Part shown: positions 23,835-35,504 of the stretch, one piece after another
How positions within the stretch are numbered: position 1 is the first letter of the stretch
How the letters are laid out: each line of letters begins with the position of its first letter
The notes under the pieces: model-generated
Databases searched by the model: none
What the model saw: the letters and a program-made list of their open reading frames with translations, nothing else
Told to the model about the DNA's origin: nothing
DNA from: Citrus sinensis
Taxonomy: Eukaryota > Streptophyta > Magnoliopsida > Sapindales > Rutaceae
Assembly (NCBI RefSeq): GCF_022201045.2
Contig: NC_068561.1
Location: 13,231,001 to 13,295,000 of the forward strand
DNA length: 64,000 bases
Reading direction: 5' to 3'
Translations under genes and position numbers: made by a program

Positions 23835-25400
23835 CCGAGGTTAACCAAGTCAAGTCCGGCTCAAAAACTCGAATATTCAACTGTAATGGTCCCATGTTTA
23901 AATTCTGGTTTAGAACTGGACGCACGTTTTGGCGTGTTGCGTGTAGACTGGTTTAGAATAGTTTTGTGGAGACTGATCGAGTCCCTCATAATTTAAATTC
24001 TGTTTGTTGGTCAGTCAAACAAAATTTGTTAAAATTCAATCATAGTTATGATTATTTTGTTTCAATATGGAAAAACTAATGTCAATCTATTATCATGTGT
24101 TCGGTAGTAATTAGTATTTTAGTTATGGATTATATATTAAGCGGAAAAGTAATTATAAGATCCTCATGCGTCTTTTAGTAGTAGTATATAGATATAATTG
24201 GACTTCTTTAGTTTTCATTTTTATTTGTTATCCACTAATTATTAAAATTAATATTATTTTTTTTGTACAAAATCATATCATAAGAGAAGATCTTATTCTA
24301 TTTGGCAACAATACCGTGATAGATAAATATTCTATAAGGATATCTTATTCTATAATGTCGTAACAAAAATTACGACATCAATACCGTGATAAATATAGAT
24401 ATTGTAAATTACACATAAAATTAGTAAAGTAATACCGTGATAGAGTTTAATTATTATGGCCCATAACAATTAAACTCTATATATATGTTGCTTAGATTGA
24501 GCAAGAAAAATAGAATAATCTTAGAAAACAAGAAATCGTTCTTCCAAACAATATTTCTGCCGTATGAATTATGCCAAATTAATTAAGAATAATAATTATC
24601 TATAAAAAAATTTCAAAATCTAAATCTAATTATATATAAATAGTGATTAATTAAAAATAATTAGTGATTAAATAATAAAAAAATATCAATTCTCATTGAA
24701 TTATTTTAGAATTCATGTTCATTTAACATTTTGAAATTCCTGCCAAATTTGTTTATACATCATTCGCATACGAGAAAAGACACCGGACTCTCAAGGTTTG
24801 TATAGTCACATAGACCCCTTTGTTTTAAACATAGTCACAAACCCTTTTTCACTATTATGGATGCCCTTTGAATATATTCAAAATTTTTATTATAAGGACA
24901 AATACAATATAAAGATAACATAGTAAATAAAATAACATTTGTATAAAAGTATAATATTGGAGTCAATTCAATTAATAAAATAATATATGTACTATGCAAA
25001 TTACTTTTTCAAATTAAACAACTATAAATTTGCCTTGACATATTTTATTAATACAAAAATCCATTTAAGCAAAAAATTGGCTTTAAAATTTATTCTAAAT
25101 ATAGATATAATATTAAAAGATATATTATAAATAAAATAAATAAATTTTGTACATTATTTTGACATTAGATATAATTATTTTAAAATTATTAATCTTACAA
25201 ACAAATTTTATTTTTGTTAAAATATATCTAATAGATTAATAATATTAAAAAACAATTCTACTTAACATTGAAAATAATTTATGCAATGTATATCATTTTA
25301 TATACTAAATTATTTAAAATTATACTTGTATTTATTATAAAAGTTTAAAGTCAATTTTCGAATTATTATATAAAGGGTGCATGATGGTAGAAAAAGGTCA
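23835..25400. other. AT-rich intergenic DNA
   Basis: Very AT-rich (long A/T runs) with three scattered copies of AATACCGTGATA between 24309 and 24442. No ORF with recognisable content. It includes the upstream region of the receptor kinase. Confidence 0.6.
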
Positions 25401-26115
25401 ACCTTGAATGTTGCCTAATAACATTAAAGTCGGGGCTTGGATCATGTCTCCCGGTGTCCTCTGGTGTAGACAAGAAAGATCCATCATCCGCCGGGTACTC
25501 ATCAGAACTGCGATCTTCATAACTGTGAAACTTGTAGTTCACAAGGTACCTAAAATATTTGTTCTCATCCCAACTAATCTCAATGTAGGGAGGTTGTCAA
25601 ATCAATCCGGAGTTAGCCCCAGTTCCCAAGAGCATGCTTGAAAAATATGAGGACACTATCAGTAGCCCGTTTACTCAAAGCCTAAAGAGGATTCTCCTTA
25701 CCATGCTCTGTTTCATTATGCGGGACATGAGGGACACTGGGGTGATGAATATCGAAGTGGACTTAATTGTCAGGTGGTGGCTTCAGTTGAAAATTGTTCA
25801 GATAGCTGGGCTTAGAGTTGATTTCGCCTTGAAACATGTGAAAACAATAGCGGATGCTTGTTATTTTATAATAGATAATGAAACTGTTAACAGGGCAACC
25901 CTTTTACGAGCTACAAGAGGAAATAGCTCAGCTTTCTGGAGAGATCGATGAACGAAAGGCGAGAATCGAGAATCTGAAGAAGGGAGCATGAGACAAGATA
26001 TATGGCCATGGTTCTGAACGATCGAGATTTGAAGCAATGCGCTTCAATGGAGCTCTGAGATTAAGGGGCAAGACAGCAGCCGACGGATTACTTGACAACA
26101 TCCCAAAATCGTAGT
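25400..26115 (+). pseudogene. Decayed gene of unknown family with a C-terminal coiled coil
   Basis: From 25408 to 25641 the plus strand codes for a stretch with proline-rich and serine-rich features, interrupted by stops. At 25634-25890 a better preserved part begins SMLEKYEDTISSPFTQSLKR and continues with an IEVDLIVRWWLQLKIVQIAG stretch. A frame change near 25890-25895 leads into a heptad-like, charged C-terminal segment (LQEEIAQLSGEIDERKARIE) ending at a TGA at about 25989. The breaks and the short length suggest a pseudogene. I do not recognise the family, and the strings are given so that it can be searched. Confidence 0.45.
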
Positions 26116-27129
26116 CGTTAGTTAATTATCCATCATTTGTTTTCTGCAATTTTTCCATCAATTGAAGATTTGCAAATTGTACTTAATATCCCTGCTCAAT
26201 TTCTCAATCACATTGTGGAAAGAGTTTCGCGATTTACAGACCATTTCAATCCTTGGAAAATGTACTTTCAAAATCGACCCTGTTATAATGAATTGAAGCA
26301 AAGAGTTAGTCATTGCAGTAAATATTTGCTGAAGAGAGTGCTTTTCCAATAAGGATTCCATAATTTATTGGAAGTGTAGAATGAACTTTTATTATGTTGT
26401 AAACAGGTTTTATGTTGTGGTAAAACCCGGTTAAATAAAAGCCCTTCTTCACTTTAACCTCACCTGATAATTTCTTATTTGCTGAATTCAGCATATAAGG
26501 CCGTTTGATTTATAAACACCTCTCATACATTAGAAGCCACTTTTTGCAAATGAACACCAGTGCCATAGTTCCAGTACAGTGGCTGTCATTTACTTCAAGA
26601 AAATGCAAGTTCTCTGCAACCGACAGCAATTGCTTTCAAACTGCTATTACTGAAGAAAAAGTAGTTTCTTACAGAGATTTGGATCTACAAGTTGTTTACA
26701 AAATTGTCCAATGCACCATCTCAGCAAATCCAAATAATTCACGTATAAACACTTGGCAAGGGACGTGAATCCCACTGTTGAAATGTTGGAGCACTGTCTC
26801 AAGCTTTTAACAAAGGATCATTAGATTTCATCTCATTCCCTCTCGAAATCAAGTCCTTGACCTTAGGGAGAGTACTTAATACCAATAACCAAACATAGTG
26901 AACGCCTTGTCAGTGCGGCCAAGCCCAGCCGTCGTGCAGCGTCAATCATTAAGTGAGTGGTGCAGCCGCAGCAACTGAATCTTTGATTGGAGCGACGGTG
27001 TCATTTGAATTCGAACAACAGCGTGGTGCGGCTGTGGTGCTACGGTGAGATTCGAACGGATTCACGCGCATATTTCATTTTTCCATTTAGGTATTCAAGT
27101 GTTTGAGTTGATGGCTCTATAAAGCCAAA

Positions 27130-27160
<31 letters not shown>

Positions 27161-27650
27161 TCTATTGAAATCATTTTCATGAAATCTAGAAGTGTAAAGG
27201 CGTTGATGTGAGAGAGAGTGATTAAGAGGGTAGTGGAGATTGTGGTGTTGAATTGGTGAATTTAGGAGATGGGCTTTTTTTTTTTTTTTTAATTTGTTGG
27301 CTTGTTTGTTGGTTTTAATGTTTGTGTTCTGTTTTCTAGCAATTGTTTTGGGAATGAGGTGAATGTTAAGATTTGGAGAAGAATGTAAAAATATTGGTGA
27401 TTTGAATTTTTTTTTAAAAAAAATAAAATCATGGCTGATTCTTGCAGGAAGAAGATGATTGCTGCTAGAACAGTCAGTTACTTTTGTTTTTTTTACCCCA
27501 ATGTTTCACTTTTCCAACTCTTGGTGATTCAGGGAAAGCCTGAGTTGGTGGCTGATGATGAAACCAAGATGGCACAGATGGTTTGCTCTCCAACAAACCA
27601 TGAAGAGTGCACGGCTTGTGGAAGTTAAAGGAGCGAACTCTGGTTATATT
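26116..27650. other. Intergenic DNA with a small unassigned ORF
   Basis: A 65-codon plus-strand ORF at 27431-27628 ends in CSPTNHEECTACGS. Its second half (from 27530, after an AG) could be an exon remnant, but no family is recognisable. A short (AAAT)n/(AAT)n stretch is at 27127-27162 and a 17-base T run near 27278. Nothing else stands out. Confidence 0.4.
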
Positions 27651-27652
27651 CC

Positions 27653-27654
<2 letters not shown>

Positions 27655-27704
<50 letters not shown>
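27655..27704. repeat. (TA)n microsatellite at the left edge of the viral element
   Basis: About 25 TA dinucleotides, ending exactly where virus-like sequence starts at about 27706. The right edge of the element (about 40511) also opens into TA-rich DNA. Confidence 0.95.
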
Positions 27705-27705
<1 letters not shown>

Positions 27706-27706
<1 letters not shown>

Positions 27707-27870
27707 AAATCAATATCCTGCACGTTCTAGTTTCCAGCCGAGATACCAAATTTATTTACCAAATATTTGTTAAGTTCTTTAAGCAAGCCTAGCAACAAAC
27801 ATTCATCTAAAGGCTAGGGTGCATACACAGTATCAGATCTGGATCCCAGAAATGGTGCTCTGAAGGAATC
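27706..27870. repeat. Viral intergenic fragment, left-end copy
   Basis: Nearly identical to 30604-30777 in direct orientation and to about 39640-39744 in inverted orientation. It marks the left edge of the element. Confidence 0.9.
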
Positions 27871-27879
27871 TGTTCTAAG

Positions 27880-28078
27880 TCAAAATAAAATTGCTTTGAA
27901 AGATATACTATTGTAATTGACAGTATAGGGAGTAATAAGATTTATAAAAGGGGTTCCCAGAATGACAGCATGGTGTATGTCATTTGTAAGTACAAAAAAA
28001 GTTTTAAATTCAAACCCATTGTTATGAATTGAAGCTTTAACTTTATAATTAACTTTACGTTTTGAATTGTTGGCGGCA
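27880..28078 (-). pseudogene. Viral aspartic protease fragment
   Basis: Minus-strand frame matching the downstream half of the protease region at about 34528-34710 (block ILGTPFINLITPYTVNY shared). It lacks the DTGA catalytic stretch. It stops abruptly at about 28078, where the sequence flips to the other strand. Confidence 0.85.
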
Positions 28079-28312
28079 ATGAAAATTCTTTTGATGAAAG
28101 GCAGATTCCCACTAAAGCCCGTCCAATCCAGATGAACATGGAATTGGAACAACACTGTAAAGCTGAAATAAGTGACTTAGAGTTCAAAGGACTTATTGTT
28201 AAATCTCGGTCTCCTTGGTCTTGTGCCGCATTTTATGTTAATAAGAATTCCGAGATTGAAAGGGGAACACCTAGATTGGTTATAAATTATAAACCTCTTA
28301 ACAAAGCATGCT
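28079..28312 (+). pseudogene. Viral reverse transcriptase N-terminal fragment, inverted
   Basis: The plus-strand frame corresponds to the reverse complement of about 34006-34232 (start of the RT domain: MNMELEQHCKAEISDLE, then IVKSRSPWSCAAFYV). It joins the protease fragment head to head on the left. On the right, at 28312/28313, it joins DNA homologous to 36596 in direct orientation. Confidence 0.88.
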
Positions 28313-30186
28313 AGATTGGGGAGTATCAGGGGCGATTTGAACTTTGTTAGACGAGGAAGAAGCAGCTTCTATCCTATCTAGTTGTTCTCTAATGGCTTTA
28401 GCAAAATTTGATTTTGACTCTTGAACAAGCTTTTGACTAATTTTCGAAACCTGAAAAGGTTTGAAAATAGGCTCCTTAAGCTTTTTGTCAGAACCCGATT
28501 TTGATGGAACATGAGAAACGGAGGAAACAACTATAATTGACTTTTGAAAATGGTTTTCTATTCTTGTGAAATACTTTCCTTTAGTATTTAAGTTAGTATT
28601 ACATAAATTATTTTGTTGAATAATACTACTTAAATTAGCATCAGAATCATTAGGTTTAGGGATTTTATACGGTGAAGCTCTAATTTGGATAGGAGGTTCA
28701 CTGTGATCAACGGTTAAACTCCGAAGAGGTGGATGCTAAGATTCTATGGTTCTATTACTATCAGAAAGTTTCCACTCAGGGACTTTCTTCATAATAGTAA
28801 TAGGGTTTGATTCTTTAAAAGGAGAATCAATGTTGTTGTCGGAAGAATGTATTTCGAACCAATCAAAAAATAATATATGAACTTGGTGTAAATTAACAAA
28901 TTCATAATAAACTTGTTGGATTTCTTTCCTTTGATTTAAAAAATGTTTGAAAAACCAAAGTATTTTTTCTTTATTATTTTCTGAATAAAAATCATTATGA
29001 AGAAGATTTTTATCTAATTCAAATTCTTTTTTAATGACATTAATAACATTTTTGGTGATAGCAGAAAACGTTGGGGAAGTTGGAGGAGAAGGTTCCTTCT
29101 CGTCCTGTTTTTGTTCATGTTGACTACTAGTATAGATTGGGTGTGGAACACTAGTAGTATAGTCAACAGAACGTATAGAGAACTAGGTATATCCGAAGTG
29201 GAAAACCTAGGTTGGCTCTTTACTGGCTGGTAACGGAGATTTATAACAAAAGGGATTTTTGTAAATTTTCTTTCTAATGAAGGAATGCTTGAGCATGACT
29301 CTTTATCAAAAAATCTGGTTGAATTAGATCTCCTGAAAGATAGTTTGACTCTACCATCAGAATACTGAGTCACAGTTTGTAACTCTGTATTTGGCTCAAG
29401 TTGTTTTGGAATCGCTGGTGGAGCGGCTCCTTCAAGAATCCATTCCTCTGGAAGGTGGACATCTTTCCATTGGATTGGTTTTGGAATGACTGTGTTGGCT
29501 TTGGACAAATCAGTCTGCAAGAGAAGAGTCTCATCTCTTTTTGACTGGAATTTATGTTGCGTGCTAAATGCAGAAATCATGGCTTTATAAGAAATCTTAA
29601 AAATTAATGCAACTGGGACAGATCCCTTAATCATATTGTAATTATGTGTTTTAATTTGTAAAATCATACTTTTCAAAATATTTTTATCTTTAAAAGAAAT
29701 TGTTATGTTTGGATAACAATAAAAAGAAATTGGACCTTTACAAAGACTAGATTCGATGCTACTTAGTAAAGAATCATCAAAAGAGATGAATCGGCCATCT
29801 CTAAGGACAACAAGGATAGAAGTATCAGGGCCTTCTTTTGTCAAAGGTTTTATTCCAACTTGAATTAAACCGATGTGAATATAATTAAAATTCTTTTCTT
29901 TCAGTTTCTTCAAAGATTTTTCCGAAAACAAATGGATTGTTTCGAATGGCTCAGAAATAGTTATATCACGTTCTTCGGTCTTTATTACATAATTATTTTT
30001 TAAAAAATCAAGCTTTTTTGTTTTGTAAATCTTTTTTTTAGAAACTTTTGGAAGTTCCCAACAATCAATTGATTTATCAAAGTTCTCAATAATGAATTCT
30101 TCTGAACTCACAACATGCTTTGAATCACTAGTCTTCCCGGAAGAAGAGCTAGAAAAAGACGATGTTCTACTGAGTAGAGGATTCAT
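28313..30186 (-). pseudogene. Viral movement protein region, copy A
   Basis: A caulimovirid movement protein (30K superfamily; binds nucleic acid and plasmodesmata in living viruses) followed by the start of the coat region. From the ATG at 30186 the frame is open for 390 codons to 29014, better kept than copy B. A one-base loss near 29183, relative to copy B, shifts the frame. After that the reading continues in other frames with further stops to about 28320. A short leader of about 190 nt separates the ATG from the primer site at 30380-30391, and a TATA box lies farther upstream at 31349-31356. Copy A is therefore the only viral gene at this locus with its own promoter in the right orientation. 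Confidence 0.88.
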
Positions 30187-30379
30187 GGGCGAAGACCTAT
30201 GAAATATTTATGGTCTTGTCAGAATGGCTACATGTATGGTTTTACTGCCCTAAGTGGATCACTTATCCTAAAACAGGACTTACTACCAGTAAGAAATTCA
30301 CCACACAAACAAGATTTCAAAATAAAACACAAGTCTTTAAACACAAAACTCTAAACTGAATTACACTATCTTTCCCTTA

Positions 30380-30391
30380 GCTCTGATACCA
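30380..30391 (-). promoter_or_regulatory. tRNA-Met primer binding site, copy A
   Basis: The minus strand reads TGGTATCAGAGC, the standard caulimovirid minus-strand primer site complementary to the 3' end of initiator tRNA-Met. An identical site is at 38665-38676. Confidence 0.9.
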
Positions 30392-30643
30392 GAAGGAAAT
30401 AGGATCGAAGGATGGATGTGCTTTCGTTGGAAGTCAAAAATTAAGAACTCAAATTAAACAATGCTTGGATTGGGTCGGCTTCGTCAAAATTTTAAAATAA
30501 ATTACCAGCCTTTTTTTAACGCGGTTGATCAAGTTTTATCAAAGGTACGTGGCATTGTATCTAGATCGATGCAGAGCCAAGTCTGCCTTTGGAACCAGAT
30601 CTGACTTAGAACAAATCAATATCCCGCACGTTCTAGTTTCCAG

Positions 30644-31514
30644 CCGATATACCAAATTTATTTACCAAATATTTGTTAAGTTCTTTAAGCAAGCCTAGCA
30701 ACAAACATTCATCTAAAGGCTAGGGTGCATACACAGTACCAGATCTGGATCCCAGAAATGGTGCTCTGAAGGAATGGAGGGAGAAGAGAAAAATACAGCT
30801 GAGGATTGAGATCTGGTCTCGTTGCCTCAGAGGAACGTAGCAGTTTTATGGCAGATATGATACAGATCAGTCTGCTAAGGATGCATAAAATTTAAATGCT
30901 TTAAATTAAATTACGGAAATTAAAGTACAGAAATTTAAACATACATGGAAAGCTTTAAATAAAATTTACAAATGCTTGAAATGCTTACATTGATTGATTT
31001 CTTTGTAGAGAAGAAAGGGAAATTAATCGTGAAGGTAAGGAACTATTCTGTAAACAGAAAAATTTCCTTGAACCCTTCTGATTCCTGATTCCCAGAGAGA
31101 GAAAGAGAAGGAAGGAAGAGAGAAGAGAAAGAAGAGAGAGAAGCTCTAAACTTCGAAATGAAAAACCTGAGGAGTCTAAATCTTCATCTCGATTTTTATA
31201 CAAAAAATTTTTAAACTGTAGACTGTATCGGAGATGCAGCATATAGTAATCTTTGGAACTCTTCACTGTAGACTGTAGCAGAGATGCAGCATACAGTAAT
31301 CTTTGGAACTCTTCAATGTAGACTGTAGCGGAGCTGTAGAATACATGCTTTATATAAGTATAATACGGGTGAAGAGACATGTACGCTCTCATTTGTGTCC
31401 AGGGGACCACCCGAAGATAAAAAGAAAATACTATTACAAAGGAAATGGGAAAATAATTACTCTTTTTTTTCATATACAATTAAACTTTACATAGAAACAA
31501 TAATTATTTGGAAT
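30644..31514 (-). promoter_or_regulatory. Viral non-coding/promoter region (also arm of a long inverted repeat)
   Basis: Non-coding region between the end of the last viral ORF and the primer site. On the minus strand it contains a TATA box (TATATAAA, 31356-31349), a 50-bp tandem repeat (next entry) and a purine/pyrimidine-rich stretch at about 31090-31145, downstream of the expected transcription start. The same 860 bp occurs inverted at 38884-39744. Confidence 0.8.
31216..31340 (-). repeat. 50-bp tandem repeat in the viral transcribed leader, about 2.4 copies
   Basis: Units begin CTGTAGACTGTA at 31216, 31266 and 31316 and include GGAGATGCAGCATA. They lie just downstream of the TATA box in the viral sense. 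The inverted copy of this region (39060-39190) has the same array. Confidence 0.88.
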
Positions 31515-32920
31515 GCTTTATTGGGGAGAAAATGCCGAAGCACTGATCTTCATTTTCGTCACCAAGAGAAATAAAAGGCTCTTCATCTCCGGAGGTGCTT
31601 GAGGAGGAGCTTGCAACAGACGTTTCAGGCCTCGTGGCTAGAAGCTGTTGCATAACTTTAAAATATTCTTCTTCAGTTTTGGCACTGGCTAAAAGAGTTT
31701 GGGCTTTGGATTTTTGGGTTAAAAAGGTTTGTTGGGCTTTAGAATGTTTAATAGTTGGTTCAAGGAAACCTTTGGTAGAGAGCCAATTTCGGATTAAGGT
31801 GTCAGTCAATTTAGACTGTTTATGGAATTTTGACCACCATTTTACTTTAAAGGTTCTTTGTAGGGTAAGTTGGGTTTCTTGGGTGTGATATCGGAGGTTC
31901 CACATCCATACCCATGGAAGGAAGAAGTTTGTACAAAAACAAAGAAAAGAGGGAAACCTTTTCTCTGATTCAGAAGGAATATAGTGGGCTTTGAAAAGGT
32001 TTAAACAATGGGTGGCATTTGGAGTTAGAATCTGTGGCATTGGGCCAAAATAGTTCCACCATTGCTGGAATCAGTTTGGGAGGCTTTGAACGGTTATTTT
32101 TTAATTGAAGAAAAATAACCATGAGTGGGTCTTTTTTGGATTTTGGAAAAAGAATGTGTTAAACCAGGCTTGTTGATAATTCTAATAGGAATATGTCAAA
32201 CAATGTGGTAAACGCATTTGAAAATTGGAGGGAAATCTTTTTTGGTTGTGGAGTAGATTACCCCACTGTTTTGGGCTCAAGACTTTTAAGATTGTGGCCG
32301 TAGAATAGGCCGGCTCAGAATGGGAGTCACTGAGATAAAAGTGTTTGAATTTAACGGACTCAGTGGCTTCTAAAATGCTTTGATAATAAGGCTGGGGTTT
32401 TGTTAAGTCCCATGGTTTAAAAAACCAGCCTTTAGGGAAAAACTTTGTAAGTGTTTGAAATGGGTCAGTATGGTAGAACCCATCTTCGATAGTTAAAATA
32501 TTTTGAGAATGGGTTTTATCAAACTAAACCGAGGTTTTCTTTGTTGGTTGTGAAAGAACAATTTGTGAAGATGAACTTTCACCAGAAATAATAATGTTTT
32601 GGGATGATTTTGTAATATCTTTAGGGCTTTCTTTCTTAGAAATCTCCGTTGGAGATTCTTGGCTTTGGGAGAAGCTTTTGTAGAGCAGACATGAGCTCAG
32701 GGGATTTAGACATGGATTTGATCCATTGGTTTACTTGGTCTTGGGTAGAAAGGGCTTTAGATTTTGCTTCTTTATCTTCGATCATGTCAATCCAAGATTT
32801 GATTGGCATGGCAGAGGAGAGTAATTTTTCTTTAGGAGGAGAGGATTGAGATTCTTTAGGAGTGACTTTAGGTTTAGAGTCTTTGGCAATGCCTTTTCCT
32901 TTGTCTCTTTTTGGCGGCAT
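31504..32920 (-). pseudogene. Viral downstream ORF of unknown function (ORF2-like)
   Basis: Read on the minus strand, it starts at 32920 (MPPKRDKGKGIAKDSKPK, a lysine-rich start) and stays open to 32636. It is broken between 32635 and 32041, then open from 32040 to 31504. The C-terminal part has a tryptophan-rich stretch (WSKFHKQ, IRNWLSTKGFLEP) and a serine-rich, acidic tail. It lies after RNase H and before the promoter region, where florendovirus genomes are described as having a second ORF. I know no function for it. Confidence 0.7.
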
Positions 32921-32934
32921 TATCTGTTTTGAAG

Positions 32935-35499
32935 AAATTCTTTGGTTAGAAAATTAGGAATAGAATTTGTATCACCTTTAATAAATTCAATATCAAAATC
33001 AAAAACACTTAAAATAGCTTGCCACCGTGCAAAAATTTGTTTAGATGCAATATTTTGAACATCCTTTTCTAAAACATGTTTTGCAGCTCTGCAATCAATT
33101 CTAAGTAAAAATTTTTAATTTAATAAGTCACTTTGAAATTTGGAAATGCATAAAACAATTGAAAGAATTTCTTTTTTAATAGTAGAATAATTCTTTTGGC
33201 ATTCATTCCAATGTGCAGAAACATATTGGACTATTTGTTCTTTATTATTATCTACTTGCTTTAATATGCCTCCATAACCTAAATCAGATGCATCAGTTTC
33301 AACTATTTTAGGTAATGCAGGATTAGCAAGATATAAACATGGAATGCATTTAACAGAATTCTTTATAAGTCTAACGGTTCTAGTATGCTCATCAGTTCAT
33401 GCAACATGATTCTTCTTTAATCGATCATGTAAAGGTTTAGACATCCTATTGATATTTGGACAAAAGTCAAGTACATAATTTAAACTTCCTAGAAACCTTT
33501 GTAATTGAGTTTTATCTAAGATTTTATCTAGGAATTTATCTGTAGAGACAAGAGAACGCTCGATAGGAGTAATTGTTCTTTTGGAAATGTGATGACCTAG
33601 GAACCAGATCTTTGTTTGAAACAAGGAAACCTTGGAACTAGAAATGGCTAGTCCAGCCTTTCTGGTGGCCAAGTAAAAGTTTTTTAAATGTTTGAAATGT
33701 TGGTCGATGGTTTGAGAAAAAATCAAAACGCCATCTATGTAAACAATGCAGAATTTGGAAAAAGGGTTATAAATGTCATTCATGATTCTTTGAAATTCCA
33801 AACGTGCATTTTTTAAACCAAATGGTATAACCGTCCATTTATATTGTTCGAATGGGATAGTAAAAGCGGTTTTATAACAGTCTTTAGGATGGATTTGAAT
33901 TTGCCAAAAACCCGACTTTATGTCAAATTTTGAAAATATGAAAGCAAAATGCAGTTTTTGAAGCAAATCCTTTTTATTAGATATTGGGTACCTAATCCAT
34001 TTTAATGCTTTGTTAAGGGGTTTATAATTTATAACCAATCTAGGTGTTCCCCTTTCAATCTCGGAATTTATATTAACATAAAATGCGGCACAAGACCAAG
34101 GAGACTGAGATTTAACAATAAGTCCTTTGGACTCTAAGTCACTTATTTCAGCTTTACAGTGTTGTTCCAATTCCATGTTCATCTGGATTGGACGGGCTTT
34201 AGTGGGAATCTGTCTTTCATCAAAAGAATTTTCATAAGGTAAATCTACCAAGTGTTGTTTTCTATTCCAAAAAGCAGATGGTAGATCAGCACAGATATCT
34301 TTTTCAATGAGAGCTTTAAAATCAGAAATTTTCTTTTGTATGAAATCATTTTGTAATTGGCTTTCGATTCTTTGTAAACTTAAATCCTTTTGTAAAAACA
34401 TTAAATCCTTTTGTCTTGATCTGAGAAGATTATTAATTTGACTCTGATAAACAGAACAAGCTTTGACAATATTCAAATTTCTTGTTTTTTGTTTTTCAAT
34501 AAATGGAAAAACAAATTTTTTGTTTTTTGCTTTGAAAGATATACTATCGTAATTGACAGTATATGGAGTAATAAGATTTATAAAAGGGGTTCCCAGAATG
34601 ACAGCATGGTGTATGTTATTTGTAAGAACAAAAGAAGTTTTAAATTCAAACCCATTGTTATGAATTGAAGCTTCAACTTTAGAATTAACTTTAAGTTTTG
34701 AATTGTTGGCGGCAGAAAGTCTTTCTTTTGTTTTCTCATGAAATCTTTTGGGGACAATGTCCTCTCTTATGCAATTCAAATCGGCACCAGTGTCAAAAAG
34801 GGCAATGGCGTCAATTACAAAATCATTAGAAAAAATCAGGGTAATTTTAATTAAATATTTTCTCGTAGTGATTTGCTTTAAAATAAATAGAAAATCATCG
34901 GGTACAGACTCAATGTTTTCTAGATTTTGGTCATTTTTATCATCATTATCAGAATTGGATCCATCATCTGAATTATCCTGTAATTGTTTTTGTAAAAGAA
35001 GTTGGATAGTTTCAAAATCGCTTTTTTGTTTCTCTTTTAATTCCTTAATCTCAGATTTGATTTCTTTGATCTCCTTTTGAAGATCCTGAATGTTAGGGGC
35101 AGATTTCTTTGTTTTCTTTTTACCTAAGATTTCATTAAGATCATAAGAATTCTTTTTGACAATTGAGACTTTAGAAGTTTCTGCTTCATTAAAATCCAGA
35201 GTTTTTAAAAGCTTATCAAGATACTCTTTTTGAAGATTTGGATCAGAAATATGCTTTACTAGCTCAAGAAAGGTTTTTTGATCTTTAGTCAAAACATTGA
35301 TTTTCTTTAAATAATAAGAATCTGTTTCAGAGTCACTACTGCTGGATGCAGAGGTATCTGAGTCAATAAGTTCATCAACCTGAAGAGGGTCACTTTCTCC
35401 CGACATGGAGGACTCAGAGTCAGAGGACTCTACAAGAAGATGGGCAACTTTGGAAAGGATCTCTTCATCAAGGCCAAGCTCTTGGAGCTTTCTGTTCAT
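32935..35499 (-). pseudogene. Viral protease - reverse transcriptase - RNase H polyprotein region
   Basis: The frame is open from 35499 to 33397 (700 codons). In order: an acidic, serine-rich linker; a coiled coil (about 35110-34990); an aspartic protease with intact DTGA (about 34790); the reverse transcriptase; and the connection to RNase H. The RT active-site motif that is normally YIDD reads YIDG here (about 33745), which removes a metal-binding aspartate. A stop at about 33397 replaces a tryptophan codon. RNase H continues to about 32935 with its first catalytic block (ETDASDLGYGG) and one more stop near 33116. The region would give no active enzyme. Confidence 0.93.
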
Positions 35500-35504
35500 T
35501 CTGT

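Noticed and set aside
34438..35080. Plus-strand ORFs over the viral polyprotein
   Set aside because: Antisense shadows of the minus-strand protease region, without family features.
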